This document shows, in pieces, positions 9,260-17,422 of a stretch of DNA of 64,000 nt. A model generated the notes under the pieces. It worked only from the letters and a program-made list of their open reading frames with translations, was not told where the DNA came from and did no database searches. A program made the position numbers and the translations under genes. The stretch's first letter is position 1. Every line of letters begins with the position of its first letter. Origin of the DNA: a virus; IMG/VR virus record IMGVR_UViG_3300021365_002389, positions 60,741 to 124,740 of that record. One strand, 5' to 3'.

Positions 9260-10075
9260 TTATTCAAGATTATCATCTATTACCTTCAAGAATCCGTTTT
9301 CAACAATTATTTTCATTTTTGAAACGTTTCCATCTGCGTCGCTTCCCTGTATAAATAGGTTCGGACCAGCGGAAGGGGGGTTAGAACCTGAAATATAAAA
9401 ATCTACGCTGGAAGTTATACCTGTTGAGGAAGAGATAAATTGAGGCATACCCTCAATAACATTATTTTCACCAGTGGCCTTAAGAATATAGCCATCAACA
9501 TTATTCCTGATTGTAACTTCGCCACCGCTGCTACCACCGCCACTAGAGGGACCAAGCCTGTTCAAGGTAAAGCTGGAACCCAGGCGAGGATATACATTTT
9601 CGTCAGAGCTACGAGTAATTTGAACCCTTACATATTGATCAGCAGTCAAGGATTCAATTAAATTTATAGTAACGGGTAGTGGATCTGCTGCGGAGTTAAT
9701 TGTGACTGTTTGTGAATATACAGCACTACTGTCAACAAATACCTTGACAGTGAATGTGGAAGTTGCGCTCACCAGGAGAGAGAGCGTAACGCCTATACGA
9801 TAATCACCCGCAGTAGTCGTGGTAAAACGACCATTGGTGGGAGTAAAAGTGATATCGTCAGATTCAGAATCTGTACTAAATGTTGTACTTGTTGCGCCAG
9901 TAGCAATGGTTGTTTTGAAGAGAAAATAATTGCTGGTATCGTCTTCATCATTACCCAGATCAGTAACATTATTAGTTTGAGTTACACTAATAAAAGACGG
10001 TGCTTTTGGTGGATCTGTATCTCCACCCATTTGAGTTTTTATTTGACCAAGTGTTCTTCTAGCTATTATTGGCAT
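9260..10075 (-). CDS. Structural protein, beta-rich fibre or decoration type
   Basis: A 271-residue Ser/Thr/Gly-rich protein without signal peptide or catalytic motif. Residues about 60-170 alternate like a jelly-roll (C1q-like) domain, followed by a Gly-Ser linker (SSGGGSSGGE) and a second small beta domain. The pattern fits tail-fibre or capsid-decoration proteins. The gene lies next to another structural-looking gene in the same operon. Confidence 0.6.
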   Translation of the reverse strand: MPIIARRTLGQIKTQMGGDTDPPKAPSFISVTQTNNVTDLGNDEDDTSNYFLFKTTIATGATSTTFSTDSESDDITFTPTNGRFTTTTAGDYRIGVTLSLLVSATSTFTVKVFVDSSAVYSQTVTINSAADPLPVTINLIESLTADQYVRVQITRSSDENVYPRLGSSFTLNRLGPSSGGGSSGGEVTIRNNVDGYILKATGENNVIEGMPQFISSSTGITSSVDFYISGSNPPSAGPNLFIQGSDADGNVSKMKIIVENGFLKVIDDNLE

Positions 10076-10076
10076 T

Positions 10077-10565
10077 TTATTCTGTCACAGGACCGTAGCT
10101 ATATCCGGCTGCGCCGAGATTGTCCCTATCTCTTGGGTAATGTCGAACAACAAATCCATAAAGTATTAAGGCACTATTGGACGCAGCCTTAGCTCTTACA
10201 AAATTTTGAACTGTGGTATCTTCCTCACCTAGAGTAGAAGTATGAGGTATCCCTGGCCACACTAAAACCAAGCCTTCCCTGGGTGGTATTTTTACCTGAG
10301 GTGAAGGTCCGGCAGAAATTGAACCAGCTTGATTAAAATGAAGGCTTAGAATAACCTCACTGGCTGAGTAATTTGCACACCAAAGGTATACTTCCTCTAG
10401 AACACCTGGTGATAATTTATGAACGTTTTGATCTGAAGTTGTTAGAGCTAATCCCTTACCAGTTGGTAATTCTGATAAAGGAAATCTTGCACTGCCTTGC
10501 GATAAAGGTCCAACTGTTACAGCGTTAGAACTTCCAGGTTTAGACGGTCTATTTTTTCCAGCCAT
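10077..10565 (-). CDS. Probable small virion structural protein
   Basis: A 162-residue protein with no signal peptide. It is rich in Ser, Gly and Pro and has alternating hydrophobic beta-strand patterns, for example LYLWCANYSASEVILSLHF-like strands after residue 55. It ends one base before the next structural gene begins. A head or tail decoration role is inferred from composition and context only. Confidence 0.5.
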   Translation of the reverse strand: MAGKNRPSKPGSSNAVTVGPLSQGSARFPLSELPTGKGLALTTSDQNVHKLSPGVLEEVYLWCANYSASEVILSLHFNQAGSISAGPSPQVKIPPREGLVLVWPGIPHTSTLGEEDTTVQNFVRAKAASNSALILYGFVVRHYPRDRDNLGAAGYSYGPVTE

Positions 10566-10591
10566 TAGATAATTTCCTCACTGGTAAATAT

Positions 10592-11482
10592 CTAGTTACC
10601 AAAAACCTCATTAAGTTTTGTTTTCATTTTTTGAATCCAAAGCCTATCGATCTGTGTATTCACTTTAGGTTTGTTATCTTTTTCGAAAAGTCTCATTTCC
10701 CCTATTACGATTGATTTTTTCAGAAAAACCTTGATAGCTACGAGAGGAGCAGACAGCCCTACGTTTTCAATCATTGGGTAGCCTGCAAAAATAACGCCAA
10801 CTAATTCATTATTCTTATTAAGTACTGGCGACCCACTTGAGCCTGGCTTGGTAGGGATTGTATAGATAGAGTATCCCTTATTATGATATCCAGAAAATTG
10901 ACCCTTGAATATTAAAACTGTTCCTGGCCAAAAAAGTCCATGAGGTGCTGCCATATTAGTTACGGTTTCTCCTCTTTTTGGTTCATTTTCAGCTAGGGAT
11001 AAAACAGGTGGGTTCATTAAAACATCTGACACCTGCAATAGACATAAATCAAAACGATTATTAATATTTACAACCCTAGCATCATGTTGAAACCCGTTAA
11101 GATCTACAACCTTAAACGATGCCCCTTTATTCCGTATTTCAAAACCTCTGATGTTCTGGACTTTGGGTAGTTTATTTTCACAAGAGTGACCAGCAGTTAA
11201 AACATAAGAAATGTCTTGAGTTACTTCGCTGTGAAAAACATAAGCACCCGACGAAACATATCTCATCATTGCTTTTTGACATTTTTTCTCTTTTGTTTCT
11301 TGGTCGATTCCACAACCCTCTAACTCAACAGATTGTTGAATTTGTACAAAAGAATTTCTTGGTAAAATTTCTTTCTGACTTGCGTTTGAAATTTTTATCG
11401 TGGTGCAACCACTGACACAACTTGATAGGCAAAATAACGAAAATATAAGAAACTTAACGTAAAAAGGTGTTTTTTTAATCAT
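10592..11482 (-). CDS. Trypsin-like serine protease lipoprotein
   Basis: A 296-residue exported protease. The N-terminal hydrophobic segment ends in CLSSC and VSGC, giving possible lipobox cysteines. The trypsin-fold triad is visible as His in VLTAGHSC, Asp in NNRFDLCLLQV and Ser in KPGSSGSPVL. It resembles DegP-like or host S1 proteases without a PDZ domain. It stands divergent from three exported proteins on the plus strand, so the region looks like an envelope-directed island. Possible roles are receptor shaving or exclusion of competing phages; both are inference. Confidence 0.82.
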   Translation of the reverse strand: MIKKTPFYVKFLIFSLFCLSSCVSGCTTIKISNASQKEILPRNSFVQIQQSVELEGCGIDQETKEKKCQKAMMRYVSSGAYVFHSEVTQDISYVLTAGHSCENKLPKVQNIRGFEIRNKGASFKVVDLNGFQHDARVVNINNRFDLCLLQVSDVLMNPPVLSLAENEPKRGETVTNMAAPHGLFWPGTVLIFKGQFSGYHNKGYSIYTIPTKPGSSGSPVLNKNNELVGVIFAGYPMIENVGLSAPLVAIKVFLKKSIVIGEMRLFEKDNKPKVNTQIDRLWIQKMKTKLNEVFGN

Positions 11483-11561
11483 AATAAAGTAAGTAGATTG
11501 AAAGGGAACTAATTATCCACAGTAAATCTTTGTTATGAATTCATTAAAGGAATATTATCTT

Positions 11562-11816
11562 ATGTTAAACAGCGTTATGTTGTCAGGTATTTTACTATTT
11601 TCGGGTCAACCTATTGATTTTCCTGAAGTTTGGAAAAAAATACAGGGAAAATGGTCATATGTAGGGCAAGTTAAGGAAAAAACTCAAATTCTTGTCTGGA
11701 TAGAAAAGAAAACAAAAACTAGCAACAACCAGATACTTAATAAAGAGATAAAGAAAATGCCCTTCATTACTTTATCTCCCAACGGAGAGGTACTAGAGTT
11801 AGATCCTCTCCAATAA
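11562..11816 (+). CDS. Small exported or membrane-anchored protein
   Basis: A protein of about 84 residues whose start MLNSVMLSGILLFSG looks like a short signal peptide. An in-frame ATG at 11535 lacks a Shine-Dalgarno sequence, while AAAGGA lies about 10 bases before 11562. The remainder is basic (EKKTKTS). The family is not recognised. It is first of three tightly spaced plus-strand genes. Confidence 0.55.
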   Translation: MLNSVMLSGILLFSGQPIDFPEVWKKIQGKWSYVGQVKEKTQILVWIEKKTKTSNNQILNKEIKKMPFITLSPNGEVLELDPLQ

Positions 11817-11827
11817 GGGGTGGTTTT

Positions 11828-12298
11828 ATGTTTAGTTTTCTCACTAAAAGAGTTACACTTTTAAGTATACTAGCTTTAGTGTCTGCTATAGGGCTTCATT
11901 ATCATATAAAAGCTAACAGTCTTTACAAGACCGTATTTGCGAAACAATCTACATTCTATACACCGGGTCAACACGGTAATTGTAAATGGGTTGTCCACAT
12001 CAGTAATCGTATAACAACTGAACCCGGCGACAACGCCGCAGCCCAAATTGGCATTCCTGAAGTTATTAAAGATGGTTATATTGCTGGTATCTTACAGAAT
12101 GGACCCGGCAATTCTTTGCTGTTTGCTTTTAAGCTCCCAACACAATCCGATGAATCACCACCTATAATAATGACGGCATCTTATAGAAAAGATCAACTTC
12201 CGCTTAAACAAATTAGATTTCGTGTTTTCAATAGCACGGCTATGACAATGGTTCTTTACAATTCGTATGATGCCTGTGTCGAGGCCACAATGGAATGA
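11828..12298 (+). CDS. Exported protein with N-terminal membrane segment
   Basis: A 156-residue protein with a hydrophobic segment at residues about 8-26 (signal anchor or signal peptide) followed by a soluble beta-rich domain with two cysteines (GNCKW and DACVE). AAGGGG lies upstream of ATG 11828. It overlaps the next gene by 4 bases. The family is not recognised; export to the periplasm is inferred. Confidence 0.65.
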   Translation: MFSFLTKRVTLLSILALVSAIGLHYHIKANSLYKTVFAKQSTFYTPGQHGNCKWVVHISNRITTEPGDNAAAQIGIPEVIKDGYIAGILQNGPGNSLLFAFKLPTQSDESPPIIMTASYRKDQLPLKQIRFRVFNSTAMTMVLYNSYDACVEATME

Positions 12299-13551
12299 AA
12301 CGGCTAGTCTTATTATTGCCACTGATACTTACTTCTTGTTCGGCATGTATAGACGACGAAAAACTCATAAGACTTGAGTGTGTACCAGGCGAGAAACTTG
12401 TTTGTGATGAGTTGGGTCAAGATTTTCCGGCTGCTGATCCAATTGATGTTGCAAAAAGGGCAGGTCAATGTTCTTACGGCTTAAGAACTTGTACGACAAG
12501 CGGCTGGTCAGAATGTGTAGGAGCACGAGGACCAGCAGAAGAAATTTGTGATGGTATAGATAATGATTGCGATGTGGCTATAGATGAGACATATCCAGAA
12601 GAACATCAACTATGTGGATTTATTGAGGGCGCTGATTATGGCGTTGGCATATGCACTCCAGGTGTGATGAAATGCGACAATGGAGGTGTCTATTGTGATG
12701 GTCATACTGGGCCCTCTGATGAGATCTGTGATGGACTCGACAATAATTGTAATGGATCAATAGATGAAGGTATAGCCAATTCTACAGCTATTGTTTGTTA
12801 TGAAGGACCAGATGGAACTATGGCTGTAGGAGAGTGTCGTGCTGGTGTTCGATACTGTACAGATGGAGGCTTTGACGGACCTTGTGATGGTCAAATATTA
12901 CCAGCCCAAGAGCGTTGTGATAATCTAGATAACGATTGTGATGGAGAAGTAGACGAAGGGTTTGATACCCGTGGTGTAGATTTAGTTTTTGTTCTTGATA
13001 TTTCTGGTTCGTTCAATGAAGAGATAGAATCAATGATACAAGGTATTGCTCCGCTTTTAGACGACCCGATAACGAGCACATTTCGCTTTGGACTGGTTGT
13101 TGTAGGTACGGCAGGCAATGGAGAAAGAAGACCTCCATATCAGTACGCAAGAATGGTCTCTGACTTTGTTCCGGCTGATGAGTTTTTGGACATCCTAGAA
13201 GCCGGTAGAATGATACAAAGTTCTGGAGTGGAACCAACCATCGATACAATGTTTTGGTCGATGACCCTTTATCCTTTTTCTTGGAGATCCGGGGCACAAA
13301 AGGTAATTATAACGATGACGGATGAAGTAGCCCAAACCGTTTTGGGGAAGAACTGCGCAGAAATTTCTTCAATCGCTCAAGACGAACTTTTTGAACTTTT
13401 TGTTTTTGCTTTACAACCGCATCATAACACATTTCTAGCGTGTGTTCATGGAGAACAAAGAAGGCTATTCACTCCCGCCGTAAACTCTGAAACGGTTTTT
13501 ATCCAAATTAGACAAATTTTTGAGGACCTATGTATCGGTGATGACAGGTAA
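12295..13551 (+). CDS. VWA lipoprotein with MopE-type metal-binding repeats
   Basis: A 418-residue lipoprotein: signal peptide LLLPLILTSC with a lipobox Cys near residue 15. It then has three MopE-type repeats (CDGIDNDCDVAIDE, CDGLDNNCNGSIDE, CDNLDNDCDGEVDE) and a von Willebrand A domain whose MIDAS is DLVFVLDISGSFNE. The repeats bind calcium or other metals in known relatives and are typical of Myxococcota and other delta-type bacteria. Phage carriage is unusual and suggests capture from the host. The position is on the plus strand, against the genome trend. Confidence 0.85.
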   Translation: MKRLVLLLPLILTSCSACIDDEKLIRLECVPGEKLVCDELGQDFPAADPIDVAKRAGQCSYGLRTCTTSGWSECVGARGPAEEICDGIDNDCDVAIDETYPEEHQLCGFIEGADYGVGICTPGVMKCDNGGVYCDGHTGPSDEICDGLDNNCNGSIDEGIANSTAIVCYEGPDGTMAVGECRAGVRYCTDGGFDGPCDGQILPAQERCDNLDNDCDGEVDEGFDTRGVDLVFVLDISGSFNEEIESMIQGIAPLLDDPITSTFRFGLVVVGTAGNGERRPPYQYARMVSDFVPADEFLDILEAGRMIQSSGVEPTIDTMFWSMTLYPFSWRSGAQKVIITMTDEVAQTVLGKNCAEISSIAQDELFELFVFALQPHHNTFLACVHGEQRRLFTPAVNSETVFIQIRQIFEDLCIGDDR

Positions 13552-13800
13552 GTCCTCTATCTCATTAACATAAGCAGCAATAGCAGCAATTTCAGGAATT
13601 GTTCCTTCTAATACGGATATCAATTCTGCCATATCATTTAAAATTTTTTCTTTTGATTCTGTATGCATGTTATTGCCTAGGTCTGACACCTTATTTGAAT
13701 ATTTAGACATAAACCTGTTTAGAACATGGCCTAGGTTAGAGTCAGCAACTCTTCTGATATCATCCGTATGGATTGTTACATTTATATTTTTGTTTGTCAT
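13528..13800 (-). CDS. Hypothetical small helical protein
   Basis: A 90-residue acidic helical protein without recognised domain. Its end overlaps the end of the convergent VWA lipoprotein gene by 24 bases. Its ATG overlaps the stop of the J-domain gene, so the two are co-translated. Confidence 0.6.
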   Translation of the reverse strand: MTNKNINVTIHTDDIRRVADSNLGHVLNRFMSKYSNKVSDLGNNMHTESKEKILNDMAELISVLEGTIPEIAAIAAYVNEIEDLPVITDT

Positions 13801-14348
13801 AGAGATATTCCTTTTGATCCTAATATTTGGTTAATGATGTTAAGTTTTTCTTCCTCTGTATTGGAATGGTGCCAAAACCATGCAGAACTTTTCTTTCTTG
13901 TCTCTATTTCTTTATATACCTCATTTATATTGTTTTGTAAAAGAGAAATAGTATCATCAGATAATTCTGGTATCTCTATATTAATCAAGCCTGCTATTTC
14001 TAATATTTTTCCAACATTATTTTCTGAGTATGCTTTAGCCGCTTGAGCAAACAGGTCTGATTCCTTTTTATTGTTTGTTTTATCTGGGTGGATTTTTGAA
14101 GCTATTTTTCGATACAATTTTTTAAGATCTTTATTTTTTATTTTACTCTCAATTGTTTCGTCACTTGTTTGTTCTTTATTTGAAACTTTAGAATCATCTG
14201 CAAAAAAGTCTTTATAATGTTGAGGGTAATTTTTCTTCATATAAGAGCGTATATCTTTTTCAACTGAGGCACAAACATCTTTTATGTCTTCTACTTCCAT
14301 CTTGAGGTAAGAATATTGCAGAGTAAGTTTTTTGAATTGTCGAGACAT
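13797..14348 (-). CDS. J-domain (DnaJ-like) protein
   Basis: A 183-residue protein with a J-domain core: KKLYRKIASKIHPDKTN, including the HPD motif that stimulates Hsp70 ATPase, near residue 105. There is no G/F region or zinc domain, so it is a type III co-chaperone. ATG 14348 follows the terminator of the fibre-like gene, and the longer frame would run through that hairpin. It likely redirects host DnaK to a phage task. Confidence 0.8.
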   Translation of the reverse strand: MSRQFKKLTLQYSYLKMEVEDIKDVCASVEKDIRSYMKKNYPQHYKDFFADDSKVSNKEQTSDETIESKIKNKDLKKLYRKIASKIHPDKTNNKKESDLFAQAAKAYSENNVGKILEIAGLINIEIPELSDDTISLLQNNINEVYKEIETRKKSSAWFWHHSNTEEEKLNIINQILGSKGISL

Positions 14349-14361
14349 GTCATATATAGAC

Positions 14362-14385
14362 AAAAAAAAGGGGGCAAGCGCCCCC
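14362..14385 (-). terminator. Terminator after the fibre-like gene
   Basis: The stem GGGGGC-GCTT-GCCCCC is followed on the minus strand by eight T residues, and the other flank is also A/T-rich, so it may work in both directions. It separates the structural gene at 14416-15792 from the J-domain gene. Confidence 0.9.
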
Positions 14386-14415
14386 TTTTTAATAAAACAA
14401 TTTGTCAGTGCTATG

Positions 14416-15792
14416 TTATGCTTCGCTAACTTGGAACATACCACCAGAAATCTGTAACTTAAACAACTTTAATTTACCCGCTTCATCAACACCCATTGTT
14501 TGAATATATGGAATCATATCCAAACTACAACTTGCAGCGGAAGTACCAAGTTGTAGTTTGATTGGGTTAGCTGATGCTGCACCCGAAACGAAAATAGTAC
14601 CACTAACGTTCAGAACTGGCTCTTTAATATTATTGTGGATTCTGATCAAACTTTCACCACCAAGGTTCAAGCCCACAACACCAGTCATAGAGGTTGAAGC
14701 TAGAATTGTTTGGTTTGAAATCATTGAAGTGGCCATAACAAATCCACTAGCGCCAGTAACAACAACTGATGCTCCACAAAAAATACTACTGGATGCTTCA
14801 AGTGTTGATGCTATAACACCTTCTACAAATGTTGCGCCCAAGCCACCCGATATGGCTCCGTGGAATACACTACTACCAGTGATGGTTGAACCAGCTTGGA
14901 TTTTTAATTCCTGTCCGGCAATATCAGCAGCACCAGAAATGTCACTGCCAGCGTGAACAGTACCAGTCACCCCTGCGTTGCCAGCTACCAAGAGGCTACT
15001 GGATGCTTCAAATGTGTTGGTAATAACTGTACCAAGGAAGACTGCTCCACCCGAAGAACTAAGTTCTCCTTGAAGTGTAGTTCCACCGTGTTGAACTAAA
15101 GCACCTGTCAGAGTTGCACCAGCTTGTATCTTTAATGCCTGACCAGCAACATCAGCAGTACCAGAAATATTACCAGTTACATTCAATCTACCTCTTAATG
15201 CAGTGGTACCAACAATCGTTGCTGCACCAGAAACGTCAAGCGTGTTGGTTAGTGTAGTAGCACCACCAATCATTAATGCGGCTGAAGAACTAATGTTTCC
15301 AGCAGCCGTAATTACACCAGAAACGTCAAGCAGACCGGTTAGTGTAGTACCACCACCAATGATCAACGATCCGGCAGATGAAGATATCGAACCAGTTGTT
15401 ATTAAAGAACCTAGGAACCCTGCACCAACTATATTGATTGGACCCGAACCACTTATTGTATCAGTTCGACTTGGGTCACCTAAAAGTATAGAACCAGTAG
15501 ACTCTTGAAGTGCATTGTTAACATTTACAAAAGTAACATCCCCGGAAAGTCCGGCTCGTGCCTCTAGATAATTGAGGGCCTGAATAATAGAACCTGAGGC
15601 ATCATTGTCGGCGAATGATCTACTGAGGGCATATTTGGCGTGTGCCGCAATCGGGATCCCGTCGGTTGAGCCAGTAAAAACAGGCAAACCACCAAACAAA
15701 GTACCGCTAACAACGACACCACCAAGGATTTCACCATTTAATTGAAACGCTCGGTTACCTGAATTAGAACCAGAGAACGTACTAAAAGCCAT
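14416..15792 (-). CDS. Repetitive beta-helix fibre-like structural protein
   Basis: A 458-residue Gly/Ala/Thr/Ser-rich protein built from degenerate repeats of about 20 residues (VSGAATI.., LKIQAGATLTGAL, LKIQAGSTITGSS). This is typical of trimeric beta-helical tail fibres or tailspikes. It has a strong Shine-Dalgarno AGGAGG and its own terminator, consistent with high late expression. A short non-repeated C-terminus (about 60 residues) may be the receptor or trimerisation tip. Confidence 0.75.
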   Translation of the reverse strand: MAFSTFSGSNSGNRAFQLNGEILGGVVVSGTLFGGLPVFTGSTDGIPIAAHAKYALSRSFADNDASGSIIQALNYLEARAGLSGDVTFVNVNNALQESTGSILLGDPSRTDTISGSGPINIVGAGFLGSLITTGSISSSAGSLIIGGGTTLTGLLDVSGVITAAGNISSSAALMIGGATTLTNTLDVSGAATIVGTTALRGRLNVTGNISGTADVAGQALKIQAGATLTGALVQHGGTTLQGELSSSGGAVFLGTVITNTFEASSSLLVAGNAGVTGTVHAGSDISGAADIAGQELKIQAGSTITGSSVFHGAISGGLGATFVEGVIASTLEASSSIFCGASVVVTGASGFVMATSMISNQTILASTSMTGVVGLNLGGESLIRIHNNIKEPVLNVSGTIFVSGAASANPIKLQLGTSAASCSLDMIPYIQTMGVDEAGKLKLFKLQISGGMFQVSEA

Positions 15793-15923
15793 ATTTTTTT
15801 CCTCCTAAATATGGGTATTTACACCATCAGGATTGGGGTCACCAATCTGAACTTAGTATAACCATTTAGTAAAGGAACTGGTCAGCTATCTGACTCTTAT
15901 AGTAATTAGTTTGTAAACTTAAA

Positions 15924-16130
15924 CTATTCGTTTATTTCATAAAACTTTTTAAGAGTTTCAATATTTTCTTCTGCATCGGTAAGTTTTTCTGTCCACTCTG
16001 TAATTTCTTTTAATAAATTTGAGTGTTCTCCGATACCTACAGAACTTTCGAAATAAATCTCAAGCACGGCAATAGCCTCATCTTTTTGTGCCTGGTAATG
16101 ACTTAACGCTGCTCTGAGTAAATTATTCAT
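15924..16130 (-). CDS. Hypothetical small acidic helical protein
   Basis: A 68-residue helical, coiled-coil-like protein (MNNLLRAALSHYQAQKDEAI). Its start overlaps the end of the nucleosidase gene by 8 bases, suggesting co-translation. No domain is recognised. Confidence 0.6.
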   Translation of the reverse strand: MNNLLRAALSHYQAQKDEAIAVLEIYFESSVGIGEHSNLLKEITEWTEKLTDAEENIETLKKFYEINE

Positions 16131-16698
16131 CTTTATTCTCCAAATACTTTTGCAAAACCTCAATAAAGGCATTCGCACCGTTTTTACAGTTTTCATTCCA
16201 ATCACTTGGTGCATCATCATTAGCACCATCAGTAATATATTTGAAAGACACAAAATCAATATCGCACTCGTAGCAGCATTTGGCGATAGCATATGATTCC
16301 ATATCAACAACATCATAAGGAGTGTTTTTCATATCGCTAACGAACGTATCGCCAGTACCACAAGTAAGTCTTTTATTGATTGGGTTTTCTGAAGGGAAAG
16401 ATAATAAAGATGTGTCTTTATCTTCGAATGGTGTAACCCCTAGATCAAATCCTAATTCTTTTATGTGCATATCTCTTTGGATAAAATTAGTGCAATCAAC
16501 TAACGTACCTTGGTCAACCTTGTTACTGCCAGCAGTGCCAAAGTTTATAATCAAATCTGGGTTGTAATCTATAATACACCTCATAGCTGTCATAGTTGCA
16601 TTAACTTTTCCAACGCCTGTATAAAACGTAGGGACATACTCCTCAACTAAACCTTGTGTCTCTTCTGGCAAAGCACACAATACAACTATTCTATTCAT
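16123..16698 (-). CDS. MTA/SAH nucleosidase-like (nucleoside phosphorylase superfamily)
   Basis: A 191-residue protein with N-terminal IVVLCALPEE, FGTAGS and the diagnostic VDMESYAIAK (Met-Glu ribose-binding pair) of 5'-methylthioadenosine/S-adenosylhomocysteine nucleosidases. A final SDWNENC segment gives the catalytic Asp region. It is shorter than the usual 230 residues. It would release adenine from MTA or SAH; the adjoining APRT gene, with which it overlaps by 8 bases, would convert that adenine to AMP. Confidence 0.8.
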   Translation of the reverse strand: MNRIVVLCALPEETQGLVEEYVPTFYTGVGKVNATMTAMRCIIDYNPDLIINFGTAGSNKVDQGTLVDCTNFIQRDMHIKELGFDLGVTPFEDKDTSLLSFPSENPINKRLTCGTGDTFVSDMKNTPYDVVDMESYAIAKCCYECDIDFVSFKYITDGANDDAPSDWNENCKNGANAFIEVLQKYLENKDE

Positions 16699-17179
16699 AT
16701 TCTATAACACTTTTTGCTTTTATATCATCATCATGTAAAAATTTTAAATCTATCAGAACACCACAGTCTATTACGTTGTAGCCCGCCGTCCTACATAATT
16801 CCTGGGTTGCTTTGAGGGTTCCGCCAGTAGCCAAAACATCATCAACTATGATAACGTTTCCGCTGCCGTTGCCCATCTGCAAATAGTCCTTACCATATTC
16901 CAGTTCGTAATGTACACTGACAAATGGTGGTGGTAGTTTACCTTTTTTTCTTGCTAGCACCACACCCTTACCAAACATGGTTGCTAAGGCAGAGGCAAAT
17001 ATAAAACCTCTTGAGTCAATGCCAACAAAAAAATCAACCTCATCGAGGTTGTTAAACTTTTCTCCCAAGTCTCGTATCGCTTGGTGAAACCTATCTGATT
17101 TTAGTAACGGACTTATATCCTTGAATGTTACACCTTCTTTTGGCCAGTTTGGAATTTCTGTTATCAAATCTTTATACAT
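16691..17179 (-). CDS. apt: Adenine phosphoribosyltransferase
   Basis: A 162-residue APRT. It has the N-terminal PNWPKEGVTFKDISPLL hallmark, FVGIDSRGFIF, and the PRPP loop VIIVDDVLATGGT. It makes AMP from adenine and PRPP. ATG 17179 is preceded by AAAGGA; the longer frame would read back into tRNA-Gly. The pairing with a nucleosidase makes a short adenine-salvage pathway. Confidence 0.93.
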   Translation of the reverse strand: MYKDLITEIPNWPKEGVTFKDISPLLKSDRFHQAIRDLGEKFNNLDEVDFFVGIDSRGFIFASALATMFGKGVVLARKKGKLPPPFVSVHYELEYGKDYLQMGNGSGNVIIVDDVLATGGTLKATQELCRTAGYNVIDCGVLIDLKFLHDDDIKAKSVIEYE

Positions 17180-17190
17180 TTTTTTCCTTT

Positions 17191-17265
17191 TGGAGCGGCT
17201 ACTCGGGATCGAACCGAGATCATCAGGTTGGAAACCTGAGGTAATGGCCATTATACGATAGCCGC
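17191..17265 (-). tRNA. tRNA-Gly (anticodon TCC)
   Basis: A 7-bp acceptor GCGGCTA/TAGCCGC, anticodon stem TCAGG/CCTGA with loop TTTCCAA, T-loop GGTTCGATCCC. CCA is encoded. It lies just upstream of the APRT gene. Confidence 0.95.
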
Positions 17266-17268
17266 TTA

Positions 17269-17344
17269 TGGTGCCCAAAGCAGGAATTGAACCTGCAACC
17301 TTTGGTTTACAAAACCACTGCTCTGCCAATTGAGCTATTCGGGC
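17269..17344 (-). tRNA. tRNA-Thr (anticodon TGT)
   Basis: The acceptor GCCCGAA pairs with TTTGGGC. The anticodon loop TTTGTAA gives TGT. The T-loop is GGTTCAATTCC, and the CCA end is encoded. One anticodon-stem base pair looks mismatched (G27-A43). Confidence 0.93.
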
Positions 17345-17345
17345 A

Positions 17346-17422
17346 TGGTAGGGGGTCTAGGACTTGAACCTAGAACCTACTGATTATGAGTCAGTTGCTC
17401 TAACCAATTGAGCTAACCCCCC
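17346..17422 (-). tRNA. tRNA with CAT anticodon, probably tRNA-Ile2
   Basis: The acceptor is GGGGGGT/ACCCCCT with encoded CCA. The anticodon loop CTCATAA is on a clean ACTGA/TCAGT stem. The D-arm is TAGCTCAATTGGTTAGAGC and the T-loop TTCAAGTCC, as in Escherichia coli tRNA-Ile2. It ends one base from the TilS stop codon. Proximity to TilS favours a lysidine-modified isoleucine tRNA for AUA over elongator methionine, but this is inference. Confidence 0.85.

Noticed and set aside
11513-11521. Perfect DnaA box TTATCCACA
   Set aside because: A single copy in a divergent promoter region; no cluster, so not called an origin.
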